Source of the DNA: Bacteroidales bacterium
GTDB taxonomy: Bacteria; Bacteroidota; Bacteroidia; Bacteroidales; Muribaculaceae
Direction: 5' to 3'
Assembly: GCA_020860515.1 (NCBI GenBank)
Contig: JAJBUG010000064.1
Location: 1 to 64,000 of the forward strand
Length of the DNA stretch: 64,000 bases
Positions within the stretch are counted from its first letter, which is position 1. Every line of letters starts with the position of its first letter. A program made the translations under genes and the position numbers. Under the pieces are notes generated by a model, which ran no database searches, was not told the origin of the DNA, and saw only the letters and a list, made by a program, of their open reading frames with translations. This document shows, piece by piece, positions 17,577 to 25,659 of this stretch.

Positions 17577-18020
17577 TTAACCACCCAACTCATTGTAATC
17601 GGGTATATCGCGCAGAAATTGGTAATGGTCGCCTGCAATGCGGCAGCAATAATGGGCCATGCCATTGCTCACCTTCAGCACATTTACATGCAGCACCATA
17701 TTATAGCGCACAATCTGGTCAAATACTGCCCGGCTTATCTCCACAGCGGGCCTTTTATACTCCACTATGGCCAGAGGCTGGGCAAATTGGTCGTACACGA
17801 TAGTGTCGCAGCGGCACTGGCACCCATTCTGTTCAATGCCAACTTCATTGGCCATCCAAGCCGCTGGATAGTGGCGGTGCTCAATCAGAAAATTCACAAA
17901 ATGCTGCCTCACCCACTCCTCAGGAGTAAGTGCTACCCACCGCTTGCGCAGCCTGTCCCATACCTGAGTCTGGTTGCCCTCGCGACGCATCTTTATGTCA
18001 AAAGCTGGCAGATTGAGCAT
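17577..18020 (-). CDS. HsdR N-terminal-like (PD-(D/E)XK) domain protein
   Basis: A 147-residue protein resembling the type I restriction enzyme R-subunit N-terminal domain found free-standing in many Bacteroidota. The sequence shows TPEEWVRQHFVNFLI, then the nuclease-like core RCDTIVYDQFAQPLAIVEYK, which fits D-x(n)-ExK with Asp in CDTIVYD and Glu-x-Lys in VEYK. No HsdM, HsdS or helicase is adjacent, so it is not part of a restriction operon here. The role is unknown; it is divergent from holA and perhaps shares the regulatory spacer 18021-18145. Confidence 0.8.
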   Translation of the reverse strand: MLNLPAFDIKMRREGNQTQVWDRLRKRWVALTPEEWVRQHFVNFLIEHRHYPAAWMANEVGIEQNGCQCRCDTIVYDQFAQPLAIVEYKRPAVEISRAVFDQIVRYNMVLHVNVLKVSNGMAHYCCRIAGDHYQFLRDIPDYNELGG

Positions 18021-18145
18021 GGCAAATTTTTGTGTTTTTGAAATTTTTGTATTTTTGTCAGTCCCGCAGGGGAAAAATTGTGTATATGTCAGAAATAATT
18101 TGTAAATTTACGAATTATTTCTGAAACCACAAAATCTAAATAAAA

Positions 18146-19180
18146 ATGGCAGCACCTGCCGTGACATACCAGAGCCTTCGCAATCAGATACTGCAAAGCG
18201 ACCTTGCTCCCGTGTATTTGCTACATGGCGAGGAGGGCTATTACATCGACCAGCTGGTAAAATTGTTTGAAAATGTGTTGCCTCCAGAAGAGCGCGAGTT
18301 CAACCAATATATAGTGTATGCCCCGTCAACACCTATGATGCAAGCCGCCGACCTATGTCACCGCTTTCCAATGATGGCCGACCGACAGATGGTAATCATC
18401 AAGGAGATGCAGAGCATAAGAGCCGACGAAGTGGACAAGCTGCAGCGCTATGTGCTCAATCCAAGCCCCAAGACAGTGCTTGTGATGGTATTCCGTGGAG
18501 CTACGGCCAAGGGCAAGGAGCTCATGGCAGCCGCCAAGAAGAAAGCCGTAATCTTCGAGAGCAAAAAGGTAGCTGACTATCAAATGGCCCCGCTTATCGA
18601 TTCACTTATCAAGGAAAAGGGACTCCGCTCAGAGCCTAAGGCAGTGGAGATGCTGCGCGACTTCATTGGGTCGGATCTCAGCCGTATGTACAACGAGATT
18701 GACAAACTGGCAACTATCCTTGGCCCAGGAGCCACAGTCACACCCGAGGCCGTAGAGCGCAACATTGGCATTAGCAAGGAATACAATAATTTCGAGCTCG
18801 TAGAAGCGCTGGCCGAGCGCAATGCCGTAAAGGCCATGAAGATTGCCGAATATTTCAAAAGCAATCCCAAGGCCAATCCCTTGGTTATGACCACTGCCCT
18901 GCTCTATGGCTATTTCTCTGACCTGTTGATAGCCTTCTATACCAAGGACAAGAGCGATCACGGATTGCAGGATTCATTAGGGCTGAAGAGCAGCTATGGC
19001 CTGAGAAAGTTCAAGAGCGGAATGCGCATGTACAATGCGCGCCAAGTGATCGAGGTGATATGGGCTCTGCGGCAGTTCGACACCCAAAGCAAGGGCCAAG
19101 GTTCGCGCCAGGACCAGTACGACCTCTTCCACGACCTCATCTTCCACATCCTCACAGCTCGTGGCGATTTGGGTGTATAA
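18146..19180 (+). CDS. holA: DNA polymerase III subunit delta
   Basis: A 344-residue clamp-loader subunit. N-terminal PVYLLHGEEGYYIDQLVKLF replaces the Walker motif of the AAA+ fold, as usual for delta. RFPMMADRQMVIIKEMQ and the central helical segments LRDFIGSDLSRMYNEIDKLA and NIGISKEYNNFELVEALAER are characteristic. Delta opens the beta sliding clamp and interacts with gamma/tau and delta' in the replisome. It stands alone, divergent from the HsdR_N-like gene. The upstream TAAATTTA (18103-18110) is a poor -7 box. Confidence 0.93.
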   Translation: MAAPAVTYQSLRNQILQSDLAPVYLLHGEEGYYIDQLVKLFENVLPPEEREFNQYIVYAPSTPMMQAADLCHRFPMMADRQMVIIKEMQSIRADEVDKLQRYVLNPSPKTVLVMVFRGATAKGKELMAAAKKKAVIFESKKVADYQMAPLIDSLIKEKGLRSEPKAVEMLRDFIGSDLSRMYNEIDKLATILGPGATVTPEAVERNIGISKEYNNFELVEALAERNAVKAMKIAEYFKSNPKANPLVMTTALLYGYFSDLLIAFYTKDKSDHGLQDSLGLKSSYGLRKFKSGMRMYNARQVIEVIWALRQFDTQSKGQGSRQDQYDLFHDLIFHILTARGDLGV

Positions 19181-19242
19181 CTCATGTGGAGTTGACATAA
19201 ATACAAAAATTACAAAAACACAAAAAATACAATTATTTTTTG

Positions 19243-19250
19243 TAACTTTG
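19243..19250 (+). promoter_or_regulatory. -7 box (TAACTTTG) of fabG
   Basis: TAACTTTG followed by CAGTGTG lies about 90 nt before the fabG start. The long leader carries stem-loop copy B at 19277-19309. Confidence 0.6.
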
Positions 19251-19276
19251 CAGTGTGAAATAAATCAACTTTAATT

Positions 19277-19309
19277 AAAGCCAATGATGCGACGGCGTTA
19301 GCGTCGCAT
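19277..19309 (+). promoter_or_regulatory. GCGTYAG-loop stem-loop element, copy B
   Basis: AAAGCCAATGATGCG start, stem ATGCGACG/CGTCGCAT (8 bp) around the loop GCGTTAG. The stem sequence differs from copy A while pairing is kept. It lies in the fabG 5' leader, 31 nt before the start codon. Confidence 0.7.
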
Positions 19310-19340
19310 AAAGAAAACTTTTCAACTTAAAGATATAATA

Positions 19341-20087
19341 ATGAAATTACTCGAAGGAAAAACTGCCCTTATCACTGGTGCTGCTCGCGGCATCGGCAAG
19401 GCTCTCGCTCTTAAGTTCGCCTCAGAAGGCGCCAATATCGCATTTACCGACCTCGCCATTGACGAAAATGGCAAAGCAACCGAGGCAGAAATTGCTGCTC
19501 TTGGCGTAAAGGCTAAGGGATACGCCAGCAATGCTGCAAATTTCGATGAGACTCAGAAAGTGGTTGACGAAATCGTGAAGGAATTTGGCCGCGTTGACAT
19601 TCTGGTCAACAATGCTGGCATTACTCGTGACCGCCTCATGGCCCAAATGACCGAGGCCGACTGGGATATGGTGATTATGGTGAACCTAAAGAGTGCCTTC
19701 AACTTCAGCAAAGCCGTTCTGCCTGTGATGACTCGTCAGCGTGGCGGTTCGATCATTAATATGTCGTCGGTTGTCGGCGTGCACGGCAACATGGGCCAGG
19801 CCAACTATGCAGCCTCGAAGGCTGGTCTTATCGCTCTTGCCAAGAGTATCGCACAAGAAGTTGGTCGTCGCAACATCCGCGCCAACGCCATTGCTCCCGG
19901 CTTCATCGAAACAGCCATGACTGCTGCTCTGCCCGAGGAGGTGCGTGCCGAATGGGCCAAGAAGATTCCATTGCGCCGAGCAGGCCAGGTTGAAGACATC
20001 GCCAACGTGGCTACATTCCTCGCCAGCGACATGAGCGCCTACGTCACCGGACAGGTAATCCAAGTAGATGGTGGCATGAACATGTAA
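19341..20087 (+). CDS. fabG: 3-oxoacyl-[ACP] reductase
   Basis: A 248-residue classical short-chain dehydrogenase that reduces 3-oxoacyl-ACP with NADPH in fatty-acid elongation. Motifs: TGAARGIGKALA (cofactor glycine motif, near residue 12), NNAGITRD, the catalytic Ser in NMSSVVG, and Tyr-x3-Lys in NYAASKAG. The C-terminus TGQVIQVDGGMNM is typical of FabG. It has its own promoter and a hairpin-bearing leader. The stop codon is the first base triplet of the palindromic terminator shared with the convergent ompA-like gene. Confidence 0.95.
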   Translation: MKLLEGKTALITGAARGIGKALALKFASEGANIAFTDLAIDENGKATEAEIAALGVKAKGYASNAANFDETQKVVDEIVKEFGRVDILVNNAGITRDRLMAQMTEADWDMVIMVNLKSAFNFSKAVLPVMTRQRGGSIINMSSVVGVHGNMGQANYAASKAGLIALAKSIAQEVGRRNIRANAIAPGFIETAMTAALPEEVRAEWAKKIPLRRAGQVEDIANVATFLASDMSAYVTGQVIQVDGGMNM

Positions 20088-20143
20088 CGAGATAAAAAAC
20101 AGGGGGCTCCCGTGGCGGGAGCCCCCTGTTTTTTATCTCGTTA
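20085..20143. terminator. Bidirectional stop-to-stop palindromic terminator
   Basis: Perfect 28-bp inverted repeat with a TGG loop: 20085-20112 pairs with 20116-20143. It begins with the fabG stop TAA and ends with the reverse complement of the OmpA gene stop TAA. The core CAGGGGGCTCCCG/CGGGAGCCCCCTG is followed by a T6 run on both strands, a canonical intrinsic terminator both ways. Confidence 0.95.
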
Positions 20144-20845
20144 TTGCAGATTTCCAGCCTCAGCTTGGTTAATCATATCCTGGCTGGCAGTGATATAGAT
20201 CTCTACACGACGATTTTGTGCGCGACCCTCGGCAGTGTCATTGCTGGCTACATAGTCGGCCATAGGCACGCCCTCAGCTGAAAGGCGAGTAGCAGGCACG
20301 CCGCAGTTGACCAAATATGAAAGCACTGCAGATGCGCGAGCATTGGCCACGCGTGTATTGGCTTCCATCGAACCAGTGTTGTCGGTAAAGCCATAGATCT
20401 GCACATTGGTGCCAGGGTTGTCGATCAAGTTCTGAGCGAACTTGGCAAGCTGAATCTTGGCATTCTCACTGAGTTCACTCTTGCCAGTAGCGAAAAGAAT
20501 ACCGCCCTCGAATGTAACCTTGATAGCTTGCAGACCATTCTGGTCGGTAGTCTGCTCAACGGTAGCTGTCTGAGCCAACTGCTCTTCGAGTTCTTTCTGC
20601 TGCTTGTCCATCTTCTTTCCAATCAATGCGCCAGCACCAGCGCCTACGCCAGCACCAACTGCTGCGCCAATAGCAGCGCCTTTGCCGCCGCCAATCAGGG
20701 CGCCAAGGCCTGCGCCAAGTGCAGCACCGCCGCCACCACCGATGGCAGCACCTTTGCCAGTATTCGACATCGAAGAACATGAGGTTTCACCTACGAGGAG
20801 AGCCCCGCACAGCAGAGCGATTCCTGCGATCTTGAAGAGTTTCAT
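20141..20845 (-). CDS. OmpA-family outer-membrane lipoprotein with glycine zipper
   Basis: A 234-residue protein: lipoprotein signal ending LLVGETSC (lipobox Cys about residue 23), a glycine-zipper stretch (about 33-75, many GAxxGA repeats), a coiled segment KKMDKQQKELEEQLAQ, and a C-terminal OmpA/peptidoglycan-binding domain (about 105-225, with FATGKSELSENAKIQLAKFA and NRRVEIYI). It is probably outer-membrane anchored and binds peptidoglycan, in the YiaD/Pal-like group. The -7 box is at 20889-20896. Confidence 0.92.
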   Translation of the reverse strand: MKLFKIAGIALLCGALLVGETSCSSMSNTGKGAAIGGGGGAALGAGLGALIGGGKGAAIGAAVGAGVGAGAGALIGKKMDKQQKELEEQLAQTATVEQTTDQNGLQAIKVTFEGGILFATGKSELSENAKIQLAKFAQNLIDNPGTNVQIYGFTDNTGSMEANTRVANARASAVLSYLVNCGVPATRLSAEGVPMADYVASNDTAEGRAQNRRVEIYITASQDMINQAEAGNLQ

Positions 20846-20888
20846 TTCTTTTCTTAGATTAATTTTTTATATATCTGTATTTACACTG

Positions 20889-20896
20889 CAAAGTTA
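20889..20896 (-). promoter_or_regulatory. -7 box (TAACTTTG) of the OmpA-family gene
   Basis: TAACTTTG on the minus strand, 43 nt upstream of the start codon, followed by CAGTGTAAATACAG at the likely transcription start. Confidence 0.6.
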
Positions 20897-20949
20897 ATAA
20901 TAATTTACGAAATAACAGTCCTCAACTCTGCATTATGACATTTTTTCTC

Positions 20950-21612
20950 TCAGAAAAGGTAGCCGACGCCGATTGAGAAGGTGTTGCGTCGGAAAGTTTG
21001 GCCTGGGTAGGCAGCGCCATCCGCCATATTTGTCATGCCTATGCCGCCGCTGATATCACATATCCAGTTGTCGCTGTAATAGAATCGCACGCCGAATAGC
21101 CACTGGGCATCCACTCGATGCCATCCATGATCGTAAAGGCTAATCTTGTCATGAGTGGAATTTACATATTGCTGGAGCGTAAGACCTACGTTAATCTGGG
21201 GCCCGGTGAATACAGAAATGGCCACATCATCGGTCACATCGAATCGGAAGCCAAATACCATTGGTATTCTAAAACCTGAATTGCGCAGCGAACCTTGGGG
21301 CGTCAGAGGGTAATCCAGCTCAATATCATCGCGTATATTTTGGCTGATAACCATTGTGTTGTAATAAACTCCCACGCCAGGCTCGATGTAGGCATTCATA
21401 AACAAGGGGATATTGATAAAAGCACCAGCACAAAGGCCAGAACCGCTATGATAAGTAGGAACCATGTTGTTGAAACTTGTCGAAGGCGTGTTAAGATCCC
21501 ATGAGAGGCGCACGCCAAATCGGGTGTGGTTAGTGCCGGAATCAAACCAATCCTGCGCTGTCGCGCCCAATACACATAATATGCACGCTATGATTAGCAG
21601 TGTCCTTTTCAT
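20950..21612 (-). CDS. Outer-membrane beta-barrel protein, PorT-like
   Basis: A 220-residue exported protein with signal peptide MKRTLLIIACILCVLGATAQ and alternating amphipathic strands ending in Phe (SIGVGYLF), typical of an eight-stranded outer-membrane barrel (PorT/OmpW-like family of Bacteroidales). ATG at 21612 is preferred over the upstream GTG two codons earlier because the signal peptide then starts normally. Function unknown. It is downstream of the disrupted T9SS paralogue and separated from it by 86 nt. Confidence 0.8.
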   Translation of the reverse strand: MKRTLLIIACILCVLGATAQDWFDSGTNHTRFGVRLSWDLNTPSTSFNNMVPTYHSGSGLCAGAFINIPLFMNAYIEPGVGVYYNTMVISQNIRDDIELDYPLTPQGSLRNSGFRIPMVFGFRFDVTDDVAISVFTGPQINVGLTLQQYVNSTHDKISLYDHGWHRVDAQWLFGVRFYYSDNWICDISGGIGMTNMADGAAYPGQTFRRNTFSIGVGYLF

Positions 21613-21698
21613 ATTCACTCTATATATTTCCTTAATAATTAAACAAACGAGAAGAGCCTTGCAGCCCTCCTCGCCAATTAAATAAGGTTAAGAGATAT

Positions 21699-23457
21699 TT
21701 AATAACGTATTTTACGCACCGTATTGCCCTGCTTTACAATGTAAATGCCAGGAACTAAATCAATATTGCTTGGCATCCGGCGCCCATTCAGGTCGTACAC
21801 CTCAATTTCAGCTGGATCAACCTCTACAGCTGATATCCCCGCTTCGGTATTATTCATATCTACGATGTAGGAAAATTCATTTTCTGATGCGCCTTGGTCC
21901 CAATAATTTTCCATGCACATGCCAATAAGGCTGAGGTCAGCGCTTGCACAAGCCAAGCCAGTATTTAGGCCTTCGGTCCCCACCTCTCGGCCTTTCTCAT
22001 CATAGATGTAATATTCATGGCTCATCTTTTGCTCCATCCACTTGTAGGCTTCCGGATTGCGCTCATTCACATAATCTTGCAAGAGCTGAAAGGTCTTAGA
22101 GCCTGGCTTTCGGATATAAGCATTAGCGGGCATGTCGATATAATTGATGGGACTTGAGGCCAGCATATAGCCCTCGTCGTTGACAAAGGTCGAAAGATAA
22201 TCTATATTATAAAATGTAAAAGTATCAAAAGTGTTTGCTTCAATATCGAATAGATAGAGGCCGCACTCGTAAAGACCTGTATTCCAATCAAGCTTTATAG
22301 CCTGGGCAGCCAGAAATTGCCCCTGCGCCGAAAGGCATTGGTTATTCGATGAGAACTGCGGGATTGCCTCCTCAAGCTCATACACCATTTCCATCCAATC
22401 GAAATAAGCCTCGCATTGAGCTGTGTAAGCATCCTGCGCAGCATTGTAAGCAGCCAATTCTTCGGCTGTCATATAATTTGTCAACTCAGGATAGCCCCCC
22501 AAGAGCCTCCAATGCAGCTTCCCATTCGGCTAAGGCAGCCTCATAGGCAGCAAGCTGCTCGTCGGTGAGGTAATCCATTATCAAGGTATAGTTGAATGTA
22601 AGAATCCACTCGCCATAGGTAGACACCAACTCTTCGCGCACATCATCATCCACAAAGTCGATGTAGAGGGGTCTCTCATCGTAAAGCGCCTTGTAGGCGT
22701 CATAGGCCTCCTGATAAGCTGCCAAGGTGGCTTCGCTTGCATATTTATCAATCGTTGGTGCCTGGGGATAAGGTACTGGATTGCCCAAATCAATATTATT
22801 TGGATTTGCGTCCCACAAGAGTTTATAGCTCCATTGTCCTCCATTTTCTTGGAAAATAATAGGTAGGATTACCTCGCCTGAATAGTCGGTGTACTCTCCT
22901 GCCACCAACTTTCCATCTGCACTGATCCAATTGGCTGTGCATTGCTGAGGCTCACGCCCAGTAAAATCTTTTTCAGGATATGGCAAAGTCACAGGTTCGC
23001 CAAATTGCCCATTGCCATTCATGCTCCATATCACAGGGACAGTAAAATTATCTTGCCTCGACACAGTGCCGCAGATGCGCTCACCGTCGGGTGTGATTCC
23101 TTGAGCTGCTGACCATACATCATCCGAACCTAAAGGTAGAACATTCCAAACTCCATTTGAATAGAAGACAGCCAAACCGTTGCTATCCGTGGCCACTAAA
23201 ATGCCATTGTCGCTGACATAATTGCCCTCGCCAAGCGAATAGGCCATGTCTTCAGCATTTTCGATTGTAGAGATGGCTCCTGTGGCAATGTCAATCAAGG
23301 TGATTACTGTGCCATCTGAATTGCATCCAGCTGCATACTTGCCCTCAGGGGAAATTTGGTCAATTTGTGTGTCGGGGATTACCACATGCGTCTCAAGCGC
23401 CCAAACCATAGAGGCCGAGGAAAGGGCCGAGGCCATCAATAGCAAGTGTTTGTTCAT
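21699..23457 (-). pseudogene. T9SS-exported beta-propeller-like protein P1, frameshifted at a G6 tract
   Basis: One gene read in two frames. The N-terminal part (to 22486) has a signal peptide (MNKHLLLMASALSSASMVWA) and repeated ISPEGKYAAG / ITPDGERICG / ISADGKLVAG motifs that suggest a beta-propeller. The C-terminal part (from about 22502) continues the same protein and ends in a type IX sorting tail (VYDLNGRR..LVPGIYIVKQ..RKIRY). The break is at C6 (22495-22500; G6 in the gene): with five G the frame runs straight through EALGGYPELTNYMTAEE. Helical, Tyr-rich repeats flank the break. A paralogue (P2) lies next to it. Intact length would be about 585 residues. Confidence 0.85.
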
Positions 23458-23501
23458 ACCTTTTCCTATAATACAATTTGAGAGAGTAAATTTTTATTTG
23501 G

Positions 23502-23509
23502 CAAAGTTA
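23502..23509 (-). promoter_or_regulatory. -7 box (TAACTTTG) of P1
   Basis: TAACTTTG on the minus strand, 44 nt upstream of the P1 start codon, so P1 has its own promoter despite following P2. Confidence 0.6.
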
Positions 23510-23557
23510 CGAAAACAAAAGGAAAAATAAGCTATTTTTAGTGCTAAAAATGCCAAC

Positions 23558-23589
23558 AAAAAAGGCAGCGGATCACCGCTGCCTTTTTT
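23558..23589 (-). terminator. Intrinsic terminator of P2
   Basis: 14-bp perfect stem AAAAAAGGCAGCGG/CCGCTGCCTTTTTT with an ATCA-type 4-nt loop, 17 nt behind the P2 stop codon, with a T6 run on both strands. Confidence 0.92.
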
Positions 23590-23606
23590 CTTAGGGAAAT
23601 CTGGAT

Positions 23607-25443
23607 TTAGAACTTAACAGCCTTGGCAGTAGCCTTGCCGTTAGCATCGATAGTGCGAACGATGTAGATACCGTTCTTCAGGTTGTTGGTGTTAGCCACG
23701 CGACGGCCCTGCAGGTCATAGTACTCGGTGGTAACATCGCCCTCAGCAACTACAGCGTCAGCAATGCTGGTGTATACTCCCAGAGGTATGATATAAGATT
23801 CGTAACCAATGGTCCAATCCCAAGGAGTAGCAGTCCATGAAGCAAATACGCTCATATCGGCGCTACCACAAGGTGAACCAGAAAGTACACTTGTAACTTC
23901 TACTTCTGACCATGACCAACCGTCATACACATAGTCAGTATAAGTTTGAGTCATATTCTCAATCATCCATGCATAGGTCTCAGGATGAGTGTTTACAATT
24001 GTGTCAGTGAAAGGCACCCATTCATCATTTTGGCAAACATAAGCCTCACTATAAGTGTAGCTTGCGCCCTTACCCGCATATACAGTACCATTGTTATCAA
24101 CGAACGAAGCAAGGAAGTCACCTACAGGCAGAGTTTCATATGTGCCATCCTCAAGGTTGAATTTATAGGTAGTGCACTCTACTTCGGCTGAGTACCAATC
24201 CTCTTTGCGTGAATTTGTTACAGCATATTTGCCATTAGCTGACATATAAATATCGTTGAACTCAAACTGAGGAACAGAGCTGATGAGTTCGTAGTAAACG
24301 GTTTGCCATTCGTAGTATTTGTCAACTTCCTCATAGTAAACTTCCATGGCTGCTTCCTGGGCTGCAATTTCTTCCTCGGTAGCGTACGATGCAAGTTGAG
24401 GTGAAGTACCTACAGCCTCAAGCTCTATCAACCAATCATCGTAGGCATTTTCATAAGCTGCATATTCTTCTTCGGTGCAGAAACTCTGCACATAGTAATT
24501 GTATTCAATTACCCATGAGCAGTCATATCCCCAAAGGTCGGTCCAATAATCAATAGCCTCTTGGAGCTCCTCTTCTGTCATGAAATCAGAAAGGATAGGC
24601 TGGGTGTTGTAGATACCATAGTACTCTGTTTGCCATGCTTCATAAGCTGCATCATAAGCTGCGATTTCTTCTTCGGTCATGAAATCCTGCAGATAAGGAT
24701 AGCTGGGGTATTCGGGCTCAGGACCAAATTCTACACCAGTAGTGTCAATGTTCCAAAGAAGCTCATATTCCCATTCCCCCCTCTTCATTCTCGCGATATA
24801 CGATGGGGAGACATACGCTACCTGCATAGTCGAGATACTGACCATAGATAGTCTTGCCATCATCGCTGATGAAAAGTGCAGTTACGTACTGAGGATTGCG
24901 GCCAGTCCAGTCCAAAGCAGGATAAGGAAGCTCGATATAGTCATCATAACCGCCAGCTGAATTACGATACCACACTACAGGCTGCTGCATGGTTTCTGTC
25001 CAGCTGTAACCACAACGATTAATCTGACCGCAAATGCGGCTGCCATCAGGAGTGATACCTTGTGAGTAATTCAAAATGGTACCGTCACCTGCCTTTACAG
25101 GAAGTGGGAAAAGTTCGTCCTCTTCCCAGCTGTAGTAGTAGGGATATTCTCCATCGTCAATCGACAGAACCATCACGCCATCATCGCTGATGTAGTTACC
25201 CATACCGGGAGAATATACATAGCCAGCAGCAATTTCATCATCTGTGCCAAGTGTACGCTTTTTGCCATTGACGATATCCACGATTGATGCTGTACCCATT
25301 CCATCATCAATACTGCCAGCGAAAGCGCCATTTGATGAAATACGGTTGATTACCAAGCCTTGGTAAGAGGCAGGTTCATCGAGAGCCCAAGCGGCAGAAC
25401 CAACTGCCAAAGCCCCTGCAAGCAGAAGTAAATTTTTCTTCAT
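23607..25443 (-). pseudogene. T9SS-exported beta-propeller-like protein P2, frameshifted at a G6 tract
   Basis: A paralogue of P1 in the same orientation. The first frame (25443 to 24763) has signal peptide MKKNLLLLAGALAVGSAAWA and propeller-like repeats (ISSNGAFAGSIDD, ITPDGSRICGQ, ISDDGKTIYGQY), and stops after YRENEEGGMGI. The second frame continues with EWEYELLWNIDTTGVEFG, matching P1 QWSYKLLWDANPNNIDLG, then Tyr-rich helical repeats and a T9SS tail (YYDLQGRRVANTNNLKNGIYIVRTI..). The break is at C6 24776-24781 (G6 in the gene); five G would restore YRENEEGEWEYELLW. Intact length would be about 610 residues. The ATG at 25443 is preferred to the TTG two codons upstream. Confidence 0.85.
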
Positions 25444-25503
25444 ATGCAAAAAAGTTAGATAATAAAGTTTTGGTTAATTAGGAAATCCTTAGATTTCTTA
25501 TCG

Positions 25504-25511
25504 CAAAGTTA
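25504..25511 (-). promoter_or_regulatory. -7 box (TAACTTTG) of P2
   Basis: TAACTTTG on the minus strand, 60 nt before the P2 start. It lies in the AT-rich spacer behind the ABC permease hairpins. Confidence 0.6.
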
Positions 25512-25612
25512 CAAATATTTATCTTATTTTCCACTATTTAAATGTTAAATGTTAAGTTTTGCCATATTTTTATCGACAAAACTCAACATTTTAACATTCG
25601 TTTACATTTATT

Positions 25613-25659
25613 CACGATTACATCGTGGAGTTTTTCACTATGAAACCTCTTCGAGGTTT
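25613..25659 (-). other. Two GNA-triloop hairpins behind an ABC permease gene
   Basis: AAACCTC-(GAA)-GAGGTTT at 25643-25659 overlaps the permease stop codon region, and CACGAT-(GTA)-ATCGTG at 25613-25627 follows; loops are given for the transcribed minus strand. Neither has a U tract in the direction of transcription. Confidence 0.5.

Noticed and set aside
17577..18020. Type I restriction system
   Set aside because: Only the HsdR_N-like domain protein is present; no HsdM, HsdS or motor domain in the neighbourhood.
23607..24863. Independent start of the C-terminal ORF of P2 (MMARLSMVSI...)
   Set aside because: The first residues are an out-of-frame reading of the upstream part of P2; homology with P1 begins only at the G6 tract.
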